NCBI RefSeq assembly: GCF_016587355.1
Contig: NZ_BNJF01000009.1
Location: forward strand, 186,001 to 250,000
Direction: 5' to 3'
Source: Ktedonospora formicarum
GTDB lineage: Bacteria > Chloroflexota > Ktedonobacteria > Ktedonobacterales > Ktedonobacteraceae
Length of the DNA stretch: 64,000 bases
Each line of letters opens with the position of its first letter. The stretch's first letter is position 1. A model generated the notes under the pieces. It did no database searches. It worked only from the letters and a program-made list of their open reading frames with translations, and was not told the origin of the DNA. Positions 25,430-34,582 of the stretch are shown one piece after another. A program made the position numbers and the translations under genes.

Positions 25430-26569
25430 ATGGTCCGTGGGTATCGGGGAGAACTTGACCTCAATAACACGCAAAAGACGCTCTGCCGCAAACATGCCGG
25501 GGCCGCTCGCTGGTCCTTCAATTATGGCCTTCGCCGCAAACAGGAAGCCTACAAGACAGGAGCGAAAACGCCCACCGCCATCGATCTGCATCGCGAGATC
25601 AATGCCCTCAAGCCCTCTGAGCCCTGGATGTATGATGTCAGCAAGTGCGCCTTCCAAGAGGGATTGCGCGACCTGGATGCCGCCTTCAAACATTTCTTTC
25701 GCAGGTGCCGCCTCAAAAAAGAGGGCACATGGAAAGGCTCGTGTGGCTATCCTCACTTCAAAAGCCGCAAGAAAGCCATCGGTGGCGCTCGCTTCACCGG
25801 GAGCATTCGGGTGTTTCCTGATGCCATCCAGTTGCCTCGTTTGGGAAGGCTCCGGCTCAAAGAGCATGGCTATTTCCCTCTGGGCGGCAAGATCAGCAGT
25901 GCCACCATCCATGAGCAAGCAGGCAGATGGTTTGTTTCCATCTGTGTGCATGAGCAAGCCAAGGAAGCGAAAGACTCCCAGCCAGCCACAGGTGATGTCA
26001 TTGGGGTTGACTTAGGGATCAAGCGGTTGGCAACCCTCTCTGATGGACGCACCTTCGAGAATCCCAAGGCGCTGCGCAAGAAGATCACGGCGTTGAAGCG
26101 CCTCTTGCGACGTCATAGCCGCAAGGCCAAAGGATCACATAATCGCCAGAAAGCCAAGCAGCGCCTCTCGCGGAAGCATGCCCGGATCGCCAATGTACGT
26201 AACGATGCTTTGCACCAAGCGAACGCTCAGATTGTGGCGAGAACCAAGCCCAATCAAGAGCGGCCGCGTGTGATTGTGCTCGAGGATTTACATATTGCAG
26301 GCATGCTCAAGAACCGCAGGTTGGCCCGAGCGATTGCGGATGTGGGCATGTACGAGTTCAAGCGGCAGATCCTTTACAAAGCCGAACAGGCAGGGGCGAA
26401 GGTACTGCTGGCCTCGCGCTGGGAACCCTCTTCAAAAACCTGTTCGTGTTGTGGCTGGGTCAATGAGGCACTCACGCTTTCGGATCGTCTCTTTGCCTGC
26501 CTGGAGTGTGGAAACGTGCAAGATCGAGATGCCAACGCCGCCAAAAATCTCGCGGCACTGGCACAATGA
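25430..26569 (+). CDS. tnpB: TnpB RNA-guided nuclease, intact copy 2
   Basis: 379 residues from ATG 25430 (AGGAGG 12 bases upstream). RuvC residues present: IGVDLGIKRLA, IVLEDLHIAGM and DRDANAAKNL; zinc finger CSCCG/CLECG. It differs from copy 3 by scattered substitutions and remains in one frame, so it is the likely active copy of this subfamily. It lies inside a PLD-domain gene. Confidence 0.93.
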   Translation: MVRGYRGELDLNNTQKTLCRKHAGAARWSFNYGLRRKQEAYKTGAKTPTAIDLHREINALKPSEPWMYDVSKCAFQEGLRDLDAAFKHFFRRCRLKKEGTWKGSCGYPHFKSRKKAIGGARFTGSIRVFPDAIQLPRLGRLRLKEHGYFPLGGKISSATIHEQAGRWFVSICVHEQAKEAKDSQPATGDVIGVDLGIKRLATLSDGRTFENPKALRKKITALKRLLRRHSRKAKGSHNRQKAKQRLSRKHARIANVRNDALHQANAQIVARTKPNQERPRVIVLEDLHIAGMLKNRRLARAIADVGMYEFKRQILYKAEQAGAKVLLASRWEPSSKTCSCCGWVNEALTLSDRLFACLECGNVQDRDANAAKNLAALAQ

Positions 26570-26725
26570 ACACGGAGTACCGCAAGTTCTGCGGGAAGTG
26601 ACGCCTGTGGAGCAGGTGTAAGACGAGCGAAAAGCTTGCAATCTGCGTTATCCCCCTCGAGGGTTGAAGCAGGAACCGAACACGAAATGTGGACTGTCCA
26701 TATTTGGGTAAGTTTCGGAGAACGG
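26490..26725 (+). ncRNA. Predicted omega RNA, copy 2
   Basis: The stretch from the end of tnpB to AACGG is nearly identical in copies 2 and 3, including GGGAAGTGACGCCTGTGGAG, a CCCCCTCGAGGG hairpin and GAAGCAGGAACC. Such conservation outside the coding region fits a structured guide-RNA scaffold. The guide would begin at 26,726 (CATGCGCGATGTCAC...). Confidence 0.45.
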
Positions 26726-27174
26726 CATGCGCGATGTCACTCTTGGATGTGCTTCCCAAACTCCGCCGCTGGATGCCCATACTTTTTAAATATGGGGAGG
26801 AAGGTCGCATTCATTCTTTCCCTCCATCTCCCTCGATTTTTCCCTGTCTATTTGCTATACTTGCACGTAATTGATAGAACTATGGAGCCTGTCTCTTCCT
26901 GCTAGTTTGTAGACCCATTGGAGCGCGTCCATTCGCTGCATTCATGGGGCTCCTGGGGAAGCTTGCGACATCCATAGGTGAGAGAGCGCCTGGTGTACGT
27001 TTTTCTCTCATGTCAGCAAGTTCGGAAAGGCTACCTCCGATTCCCTGTTGGGTACTTATCGCTTGCGATGAGTTGCCTTCAGGAGACCGGACATGCCCCA
27101 TCGTCTGGGTTTCCTATCCCGCACGATCCAAACTCTGACAGGCTCTCTCATCGAGAGGGCGGAGAGGAAGCAGC
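26726..27174. other. Intergenic stretch, no gene supported
   Basis: About 450 bases between the TnpB element and the GC-rich gene. I could not find the missing remainder of the interrupted helicase-like gene here. Confidence 0.35.
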
Positions 27175-27483
27175 ATGACGACCACGAAGGAGTTCACAGC
27201 GGAGAGGACGATGGTCTTTCAGGGCTCCGACAGCCTGAACGCCCTGGCGACCGATCTCGCGAACAAGATCAAGGATGTCAGCTATCCGGCCAGGCTGTGC
27301 ACCGTCTTCTTCATCAACGGCGGCTGCTTCGGTGGGGCCAACAATCAGGAGTGCAACGACGAAGGGACGCTGAAGGACACGATCGCGGAGAACGTCACGG
27401 TCATGGCTGCTCTCATGGAGCACGACGGAGCGCCGTCGATCGAGATGGACTTCAAGATGGAAGCACGGGTGCATAGCGACTGA
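27175..27483 (+). CDS. GC-rich small protein of unknown function
   Basis: A 102-residue protein with a GAGAGGAAG ribosome binding site. It starts MTTTKEFTAERTMVFQG, has a helix NALATDLANKIKDV, then a Cys-bearing stretch (LCTVFFINGGCFGGANNQEC) and an acidic tail. Codons are strongly G/C-ending, unlike neighbours, and it ends in a large GC-rich hairpin. It shares this style with genes at 34.6, 35.6 and 62.4 kb. No family recognised. Confidence 0.65.
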   Translation: MTTTKEFTAERTMVFQGSDSLNALATDLANKIKDVSYPARLCTVFFINGGCFGGANNQECNDEGTLKDTIAENVTVMAALMEHDGAPSIEMDFKMEARVHSD

Positions 27484-27514
27484 GCTGAGTCGCACCGCCT
27501 AGCGCTCGGATGAG

Positions 27515-27559
27515 CGAGCCGGGTACGCCATCTCTACGGAGATGAGCGTGCCCGGCTCG
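27515..27559 (+). terminator. GC-rich hairpin after the 102-residue gene
   Basis: CGAGCCGGG pairs with CCCGGCTCG and, inside that, ACGC with GCGT and CATCTC with GAGATG around loop TACG: about 19 paired bases with one bulge. A strong terminator-like structure 31 bases after the stop. Confidence 0.75.
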
Positions 27560-27813
27560 TTCGCGTCTATTCGTAGAACGTGTTGGGGGGGCCGGTTGCG
27601 GGGTGCCAGCAGTGCTTTCGCCTGCGCTGCACCTACATAGGAAGAGCACATAGCAGTCGTCGCATATGCAGGCGCTCAGCTTTAGTGTAGGAAATTGTTG
27701 CTGCATTCCTGGTCACGCCGAGATCAAGGGCGCAAGAGCAGGCGTGATTTGCCTCTTCTACGTGAGCCTTCTGAATAGTTACTATTTTCGCGTGTATCCT
27801 GGATGGATCTCCA
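27560..27813. other. Spacer between convergent genes
   Basis: About 250 bases between the GC-rich gene and the BTAD gene, read toward each other; no supported frame. Confidence 0.3.
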
Positions 27814-29580
27814 TCAGGCTTCCTCGTGAGGATGCTCTTGTTGGGATGTGGCAGCTTGAAAGGAGAAGCGATACTCGCTTGTTGTTTTCTTGGCGTTGGC
27901 GACGTCGCTTTCGGTGTCTTTGTCGGGCTTCCAGGTGCCTTCAGAAAGTGTCGCCATTCTTTCCTTAAAGGCGAGATAGGCCTGGTCAACCATATCGGGT
28001 TTGCCAAGTTTGCCGAGTTCGACGACACATCGGCGAATGGCACGAGCAGCCATGACGACGCGCTCCCCGTCTTTCCCTGCTTTGTACGCGAATTTGAGCT
28101 TGCGGTCCCGGACACTATTGATGGCATACATGGCGTAGTCAAAGAACAGCTGAGCCGCTCTGGCACTATGCTGTCTACGCTGTTCCTCTTTCTGCTCAGG
28201 AGTGAGCTTCTCATCTAAGAAGTTGCGTCCTAACGCACTTTCGTAGTTAGCCAGGATCAACAGCGCGTCGAGATAGCGGTCACGATAGAGCGTTAATGGT
28301 TCACGTATCCAGGTGCCGCATTCCTCTGGAAACTTTTCGATCTGTGTCTGAAGAAAGTCGCCCGTGTAGGTTTGGAGAAGTTGCTGGCAGGCTTCGATCA
28401 CCCAGGGAGGCAGTGACCCATCGAGCTTGTCATCCAGTAATCCTTCCTTGCGGGCAAGAAGGATTTTCGTATAGTAGGTGTCAATCGCTTCAAGATCTGT
28501 GATGCGACAGGAGGGGTGCAGCCAGTAAAATCCGGGCTCATTGCGAAAAAAATCAAGGTTTTCTTCTACAGGATGCCCCGCACGCTCTAAGGCATTCACC
28601 GCCCGGTCCAGATCTTGCCGCAGATATTTTTTTGCGGCATCAAAGACCTCAGCCAGCTGATCGGTGTTCATATCCCGCCGTTTGCCACGAGCGATCACAT
28701 AGGTGAGTAACTTATCCCTATCGGCAGCCTCTCCTTGACGCCAGGCGATATAGGCAAAAACAAGGAGACGAATACCATTCTCGCCCCTGCGCAGCTTCAC
28801 TTCCATGGTGGTTCCATCCTCAGCTCGTACCCAGACACGAACCTGTTTTAACAACGACACCGTGACTGGCGTGTCGGTTTCAGGGGGTTGCCCTGGTGTC
28901 TGCAGTGAAAAGGATTCTATTTGCTTGCCTGGAGTCGTGATGACCTGCACTTCATCTGCTTGTGGCTGCTGGTCGGATATGGTGATGGTCTGCTCTTGCT
29001 CTTTTGGCTGTTCAGATGGGTCCTCGACGGGCTCTGGGGTGATGGGATGATCGGCTGGAGCAGGTGAGGTGGGCTGTGCACCAGCAGATGCCTCCTCGTT
29101 TTGGGTCTCCTCTTTCTCTGGCTCTGAGGGCCATACAGAAGTGGTTGGTGTAGCGGGGTGTGGAGGTAGCATCGAAAGTGGCAGAGGCTGAGCGGGGTCG
29201 AGTTGAAACAATGGGGGCACGGCAACAGGCCTTGCTTGCGTCCTGCTTCCAGTTCTTTCTGTTGGGGCAAAGCGGGCAAACGTCCCTCCTGATGGAGAGG
29301 CTGATTCCATGAGATGGGCTCTCTGTTGTGAGCGTCTCAGGCTGAACACCAGGAGGAAGAAATAGGCTCATCCGCCTGCAAGGAAGAACAGAAACAGCGG
29401 AGAGAGCAGTTTTATGAGGAGTATTGCTCGATCAACAGGTGAAAACTGGGCGAACTGGGAGAAGAGTGGGGCTGTGGGGAGCGAGATCCGAAGAAGCGTC
29501 AGTACGGCACAAAGCAGTCCAGCTGTTCCCGCGAGAAACAGGTGTCGTCGAGACAGGTGAGTAGATGAAGGCTGACGCAT
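27814..29580 (-). pseudogene. Membrane-anchored BTAD (SARP-like) protein interrupted by one in-frame TGA
   Basis: A 70-codon frame (ATG 29580) with two hydrophobic helices (LFLAGTAGLLCAVLTLL and LLSPLFLFFLAGG) stops at TGA 29370-29368. The same frame then runs open (AYFFLLVFSLRRSQQRA) for about 510 residues to 27814. Read through, the second helix continues naturally, so the TGA most likely replaces a Trp TGG. After a Pro/Glu/Gln-rich linker, residues ~240-440 resemble a bacterial transcriptional activator domain (VFDAAKKYLRQDLDRAVNAL, YLDALLILANYESALG). Possible membrane-tethered regulator; it lies downstream of the extra rpoC on the same strand. Confidence 0.65.
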
Positions 29581-29725
29581 GTTTCGGCCCTTTCATGGGA
29601 ATGACTCTTCTCAGACGCCAAAGGAATGCATCGTGAGCGAATAATCTAAATCTCTTCAAGCGAATTTGTGCTGGTAGTAGCCAGGGTGTGTTGCTCAAAA
29701 CAGTATGATGCCTGTGTATGTGTCG

Positions 29726-32329
29726 TTAAGTATACACGATGGGAATTGGAAGTTTTTTCCCAAGGATAAGGTGTTCCTTGAGACCAATCAATGGATCCTG
29801 TAGGTGTTTGATGGCGGCCTGAGCCAGGACGCGACTTGTGTCCTGGAAGGATGCGGCTGCGACCCAGCTTCTGGCCTGAAGAATGGTTTTGGTGAGACCA
29901 AGGAAGAGTGGTCTGGCCAGTGCTGGTTGCCCTCCCTGGGCGAGTACTGCGGCAACACGTTGGGTATAATCAAAGGCATCGACGACCTCGCCAGGGAGCA
30001 AATTGGTATCTCCTTCGTCCACAACCAGGACATAACGCCCCATTTGTCGAAGGATAACTTCCAGGTGTTTGTCGTTGATGATGGCTCCTGTCCCCAGGTA
30101 TACACGCTGAACTTCCTGGAGCAGGTAGCGTTGTAGGGCCTCTTTCCCAAGCAGCTGGAAGAGCTCCTGTGGATCAAGTGGGCCCTGGGTCAGGGGCATT
30201 CCACGCTCAATCTGTTGGCCCGTGTGTACGGCAAGCGTTGACCCGAGAGGAACAACAGTGGTCCATGTGTCGTGTCCAGAAACAAGATGCAGGCGATGCG
30301 TTCCCGTCGTTGCATCTGTCTCAATGGCGTGTATCGTACCACTCCTGGTGGCGAGTGGCGCTGGATACTTTGGGGTCCGAACCTCAAAGAGCTCATTGAT
30401 ACGTGGCAGACCAAGCGTGATATCAGAGGCGTTATGCGCAATCCCTCCTGCATGGAAGGTTCTCATGGTCAACTGGGTTCCTGGCTCTCCAATGGATTGC
30501 CCGGCTATTACTCCAACAGCCTGCCCCACTACCACAAGCTGGCCGGTGGAGAGATCTGCCCCATAGCACTGTTGGCACACACCGTATGGTGACTGACAGA
30601 AGAGGACGGACCGAACGCGCATACTTTCGATGTTGGTGGCAAGTAAATGATCTACCTGTGTTTCCGTCAATAGCGTTCCGGGTGGAAATGGTCCTGCCGT
30701 TTCTGCGAGCACGCGCCCAAGAAGCTGGTCTCGCATGCTGGCCTGGCCCAGACGCTGACTTTCTGCCTGGGTAAGAAGCTGGCCTGCTGATGTCTGGCAA
30801 TCGTGTTGGGTGATGACCACTTCCATTCCTGCCTCCACCAGGCGACGCGTCAGATATCCACTCATCGCGGTATTCAGACTTCGATCCATAAACCCTTTCC
30901 TTGCGCCACTTGCGGCAATAAAAAGCTCCCAGACCAGCAGACCCAGCTTATAGTTACTGAGCACAGGCACGGGAATAATTTTGCCAGAGGGAGTGGCCAG
31001 CAGTCCTCGTATGCCACTGAGTTGGCGTATTTGCTGAAATTTAGCTTTGGTTGCGCCACTTTTCACAATGGTCATGATGGGGCCATACGGGTCAAGCGCG
31101 TCTTTGAGTTTCTCGCTGATCTGCTCAGTGTGCTCGGTCCAGATCGCGATCACCTGGCGATACCATTCCTCGTACGTCATTTCGCCTGCGTGATAGCGTG
31201 CATCAACCTCCTCTACCTGTGATTGCCCCTGGTGGATGAGAACTTCCCGCTCCGGGGGAATCGTGATATCGCTGAGAGCAAAACTAAGACCACTCCTGGT
31301 GGCATAGGAATAGCCAATCCGTTTGATCTCGTCGAGCAGACGAACTGTGGTCTCCTCACCACAGGTGAGGAGGCACTCTGCAATGAGGGCCTTAAGTGCC
31401 TCTTTGGTCATGGGATAGTTGCGGTAGCCTAATGGCTCGGGAAGAATGGCATTGAAGATGAGCCGTCCAGCAGTGGTTTCAATACGCCCTCGCTCAGGGG
31501 GATGAGGGGAGGTGGGTGGAGGGGTCGCGTATACGAGCGAGTGTGTGACACGCACGAGGATGGTGGTATGCAGATCCAGGGCACCAGTGGTATAGGCAAG
31601 TAGCACTTCGTTGAGATCGGTAAAGGCGCGTCTGGCTTTTTTACCAGGGCGGTCTTCTGTGAGGTAGAAGCAGCCGAGTACCATCTCCTGGCTGGGGGCA
31701 AGGGACGGTTCCCCTGATGCAGGGTGGCGTAGGTTCTTGGTTGAGAGAAGAAGATGACGTGCTTCCTCTTGCGCTGCTTCTGAGAGGGGAACATGAACGG
31801 CCATCTGATCACCATCAAAATCAGCGTTAAAGGCAGAACACACCAGGGGATGCAGTTGAATGGCTTTGCCTTCTATGAGGCGCGGATAAAAGGCCTGAAT
31901 GCTGAGACGATGGAGGGTTGGTGCGCGATTGAGGAGGACCGGGTGCTCAAAGAGTACCTCATCGAGCAGATCCCAGATCATAGCATCACGTCGCTCCACC
32001 AGGCGTTTGGCTGCTTTGGGGCTACGTGCATACTGGCGGTCGATGAGTTTACGCATGAGGAAGGGTTGAAAGAGTTCACATGCCATCTCTTTGGGAAGGC
32101 CACACTCATGGAGCAAAAGATTGGGTCCCGCAACAATGACAGAACGGCCTGAATAATCGACGCGCTTACCCAAAAGGTTGCGACGGAAGCGTCCATGTTT
32201 CCCTTGCACATTCTCTGTGAGACTTCTCAGCGGGTGGTGGTGTGCAGTAGTGAGCTGTTTGTGTGCATGCGCATTATCGAAAAGGGCGGTGCAGGCTTCT
32301 TGGAGTAAGCGGCGCTCATGATTGAGCAT
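29726..32329 (-). CDS. Accessory RNA polymerase beta-prime, C-terminal part
   Basis: 867 residues matching most of RpoC. Seen: GKRVDYSGRSVIVAGP; the catalytic loop NADFDGDQMAVHVPLS with all three Asp (170, 172, 174); Zn2 Cys (ITQHDCQ, LFCQ, GVCQQC); the trigger-loop segment GEPGTQLTMRTFHAGG; and a normal C terminus (SWVAAASFQDTSRVL, DPLIGLKEHLILGK). The bridge helix reads SGARKGFMDRSLNTAMSGYL against the usual HGARKGLADTALxTAxSGYL, and SNYKLGL stands where SNFREGL is normal. ATG 32329 has no ribosome binding site and overlaps the upstream frame by ~100 bases, so expression as a separate protein is doubtful. No rpoB or sigma gene nearby. Confidence 0.9.
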   Translation of the reverse strand: MLNHERRLLQEACTALFDNAHAHKQLTTAHHHPLRSLTENVQGKHGRFRRNLLGKRVDYSGRSVIVAGPNLLLHECGLPKEMACELFQPFLMRKLIDRQYARSPKAAKRLVERRDAMIWDLLDEVLFEHPVLLNRAPTLHRLSIQAFYPRLIEGKAIQLHPLVCSAFNADFDGDQMAVHVPLSEAAQEEARHLLLSTKNLRHPASGEPSLAPSQEMVLGCFYLTEDRPGKKARRAFTDLNEVLLAYTTGALDLHTTILVRVTHSLVYATPPPTSPHPPERGRIETTAGRLIFNAILPEPLGYRNYPMTKEALKALIAECLLTCGEETTVRLLDEIKRIGYSYATRSGLSFALSDITIPPEREVLIHQGQSQVEEVDARYHAGEMTYEEWYRQVIAIWTEHTEQISEKLKDALDPYGPIMTIVKSGATKAKFQQIRQLSGIRGLLATPSGKIIPVPVLSNYKLGLLVWELFIAASGARKGFMDRSLNTAMSGYLTRRLVEAGMEVVITQHDCQTSAGQLLTQAESQRLGQASMRDQLLGRVLAETAGPFPPGTLLTETQVDHLLATNIESMRVRSVLFCQSPYGVCQQCYGADLSTGQLVVVGQAVGVIAGQSIGEPGTQLTMRTFHAGGIAHNASDITLGLPRINELFEVRTPKYPAPLATRSGTIHAIETDATTGTHRLHLVSGHDTWTTVVPLGSTLAVHTGQQIERGMPLTQGPLDPQELFQLLGKEALQRYLLQEVQRVYLGTGAIINDKHLEVILRQMGRYVLVVDEGDTNLLPGEVVDAFDYTQRVAAVLAQGGQPALARPLFLGLTKTILQARSWVAAASFQDTSRVLAQAAIKHLQDPLIGLKEHLILGKKLPIPIVYT

Positions 32330-33222
32330 GGCTTCTGGGCATGGTGCTGGAGAAAATGGTGGAGGCGGGTATTTCGATGAAGCACACGGCAGTACAAATC
32401 GTTGAGATCTGAGGATGCGATGCGACCCCCATCTAAGAGAAGAACTGGTCTGAGTTCGGGGGGAAGGACAGGAAGAGCGGAAAGGATCATCCAGGCAGGA
32501 TTTTGCCCTGAGGCGCGAAAGGCCTCCACCACGTGGAGACGTTTCAATACCTTTGGGTCCTGTGTCTCTGAACTCTGGAGTGCTTCACGAAGCTGGCCTG
32601 CGAGGGCATCAAGGTCCAGGCTCTGGAGGAGATTACATACCGCCTCAGCCCCTGTTTTCATATATACATGATCCGGAAAGCGTGAGGCATGGGCGTGGTA
32701 GTGCTCTGCTTCAAGGAGGTCCCCTGGTTTGAGGGTCAAGAGGAGACGATGGAGCGTCCTCTCTTGTTCGCTTGCCTTTTCCGGGAGCGTACTCTTCCCA
32801 CATTTCTCTTCGTTGATGGAGAGAACCAGGTAACACTGGTAGTCGAGGAGGGCACGTAATTGCCTGGACGTGAGACCGAGAAGTCGTTCAATGGTATGAT
32901 TGCGGACATACCAGGGATGTGCGATTGGAACTGCAAGCTCAATATGGCCCATACGAGATCGACGAACCGATGCTGGCGCAAGCGCAACGCCACAGTGCTT
33001 GCAGATGACCCCTGGGGTACGGATGCGCTGATATTTTCCACATGCGCACGACCAGTCGCGGGTGGGTCCAAAGATGCGTTGACAAAATAGCCCATCCTCT
33101 TCAGGTTGTTGTGTTTGGTAATTGATGGTTTCCGGCTTTTGTACCTCCCCATGACTCCACTGACGGATCATATCTGGGCTGGCAAGCCCGATGGTGAGGG
33201 TCTTCATGGCATCGAAGCGCAT
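32227..33222 (-). CDS. Accessory RNA polymerase beta-prime, N-terminal part
   Basis: Start ATG 33222 has GGAGG seven bases upstream, so this gene is built to be translated. The N terminus is classic RpoC: TIGLASPDMIRQWSHGEV, EEDGLFCQRIFGP, the Zn1 site with Cys 59, 61, 74 and 77 (CACGKY...CKHCG), MGHIELAVPIAH, then the clamp and LPVLPPELRPVLLLDGGRIA, SSDLNDLYCRVLHRNTRL. Homology ends at about HHFLQHHA; the last ~35 codons are out of frame. One extra C in the run near 32,345 would join it to the next frame as HHAPEAMLNHERRLLQEA. Joined length would be about 1,190 residues, normal for a Gram-positive-type beta-prime. Confidence 0.9.
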   Translation of the reverse strand: MRFDAMKTLTIGLASPDMIRQWSHGEVQKPETINYQTQQPEEDGLFCQRIFGPTRDWSCACGKYQRIRTPGVICKHCGVALAPASVRRSRMGHIELAVPIAHPWYVRNHTIERLLGLTSRQLRALLDYQCYLVLSINEEKCGKSTLPEKASEQERTLHRLLLTLKPGDLLEAEHYHAHASRFPDHVYMKTGAEAVCNLLQSLDLDALAGQLREALQSSETQDPKVLKRLHVVEAFRASGQNPAWMILSALPVLPPELRPVLLLDGGRIASSDLNDLYCRVLHRNTRLHHFLQHHAQKPCSIMSAAYSKKPAPPFSIMRMHTNSSLLHTTTR

Positions 33223-33297
33223 AGCGTGCCTCCTCTCCTGTGTTGATGAAAGGTGCTCGTGCAGGTGAGCGATCAGTGTCTGGAAGAGAAAAGGTTG

Positions 33298-33339
33298 CAT
33301 GAGCAATCACTTTGCCCATAGGCTACCTGATTGCTCATG
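33298..33339. terminator. 12-bp hairpin upstream of the extra rpoC
   Basis: CATGAGCAATCA pairs exactly with TGATTGCTCATG across 18 bases. It sits between the stop of the HTH gene and the rpoC-like start, and could terminate or attenuate readthrough into rpoC. Confidence 0.6.
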
Positions 33340-33348
33340 CGGTGCTAC

Positions 33349-33984
33349 TTATTTGAGAACGTTTGTTATCTTGTTTCTTTTGAAGGGCCAGAAGTGGGGT
33401 GTTTCCTCACTTGATGATGGTGGTGTGGATGCTGGAGGTAAGACCTCAGTGGACGCAGGCGCAGGCGAGCTAGTAAGCTTATGGGTGAGGGCGGCAATTA
33501 CCGCATCTCTCACGCTGGCACTCTGCACTGTTCCCTGATGCTCTCCCCATGTCCAGTGCAGTATTTCCTCACCGACCAGGAGATTGAGTGTGACATAGAG
33601 CCCCTGGGAGGCGAGCCACTGACAAAATTGTGGCCAGTGAGTATAGCCTTCAGTGGCAAGGGAAGGATACCAGTAGAAACTGTTTTGGGTGTTGGAGGTG
33701 GTGAATTGCTTGTCCTGGTCCTCAGTGTCGAGATCATCAAGGAACGTGGTGGACCAGGTGTCCTCTTGCCAGCGCCTGGCGTGAGAGGTATAGGTGTCAT
33801 GGTGCGTATTGAGCAGAATTCTGCCATCTTCTTTCTTGACCCATGGCTCTTCTTGCTTGAGGGCTCTGCGTGCGACAGAGCGAACGGCACTGCGTGAAAC
33901 GCCTGTGGCTTGACTCACCTGGGTAAGTGTTGCCCAATACGGTAATGGGCTTGGGGTTGTGGTCTCATTGTAGGATGCATGCAT
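33349..33984 (-). CDS. HTH protein upstream of the extra rpoC
   Basis: 211 residues from ATG 33984 (GGAG eight bases upstream). Residues ~18-60 contain a helix-turn-helix pattern (LTQVSQATGVSRSAVRSVAR, then WVKKEDGRILLNTHHDTYT). The middle is acidic, then comes a Trp/Tyr-rich region (FYWYPSLATEGYTHWPQFCQ) and a Pro/Ser-rich tail. It may regulate the block or act in plasmid replication; no family recognised. Same strand as rpoC with a hairpin between them. Confidence 0.55.
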   Translation of the reverse strand: MHASYNETTTPSPLPYWATLTQVSQATGVSRSAVRSVARRALKQEEPWVKKEDGRILLNTHHDTYTSHARRWQEDTWSTTFLDDLDTEDQDKQFTTSNTQNSFYWYPSLATEGYTHWPQFCQWLASQGLYVTLNLLVGEEILHWTWGEHQGTVQSASVRDAVIAALTHKLTSSPAPASTEVLPPASTPPSSSEETPHFWPFKRNKITNVLK

Positions 33985-34582
33985 GCAATTTACTCCTTTC
34001 TGCATGGAGGCTGTCAAACTGCTTCCATCCCAAGCATAGAAAAAAGGACCTGTTGGTGCTGGGTGAGGAGAGGGAGAGCAAGGGTGGGAGTGGATGGGTA
34101 GGGTAGGGAAAGAGGTTCAGGTAGACGAAGACGCGCACTTCAATGGGCGGCATTTCTCCATGCCTGACACATGCGCATTATCATTAGGATCATATTCTGG
34201 CATCTATCTTTGTCAAAGACATCAAAGACGGTTCTCTTGTTGAGGCAGAAGAGAGAAGAATTCGTGGGTTGGCAGGCTTCGCAGGTTGCTATTACACAAT
34301 GCAAGCAAAACACAAGAAAGAATGCTAAACTAAAATTTGTCCAAAGCTCTTGAATGGCTTGTTATGAGCATTCGAGGGTTTCTTTGTTAAGGAGGGGAAA
34401 TCTGATCTGAGTGGGGAATAGGGCTTTGTGATTTCCTTCGCGAATTCGCTTGCATCCCATGAGCAACACATGTATATTTACCATTGAAGTGTTCAGGTGT
34501 CCATGCGTGCTACAGCGTTCATCGCTGGCTACGGATGCCGCGATCTCTTCACAAGGCAAAGGAAATCCGCGACCCTGAGAGG
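33985..34582. other. Intergenic stretch, no gene supported
   Basis: About 600 bases, A/T-rich in the right half. Likely carries divergent promoters for the minus-strand rpoC block and the plus-strand GC-rich gene. Confidence 0.35.

Larger units (their letters stand above)
25296..26725 (+). mobile_element. IS605-type TnpB-only element, copy 2
   Basis: Limits set by comparison with copies 1 and 3. It starts near GTGGTGGGGGGGATAATTCG and ends at GAGAACGG. It is very close to copy 3, including the whole 3' region. No tnpA is present. Confidence 0.75.

Noticed and set aside
25355..25957. Minus-strand 200-codon frame, also seen antisense to the other TnpB copies
   Set aside because: Recurs only because the TnpB genes are homologous; antisense shadow.
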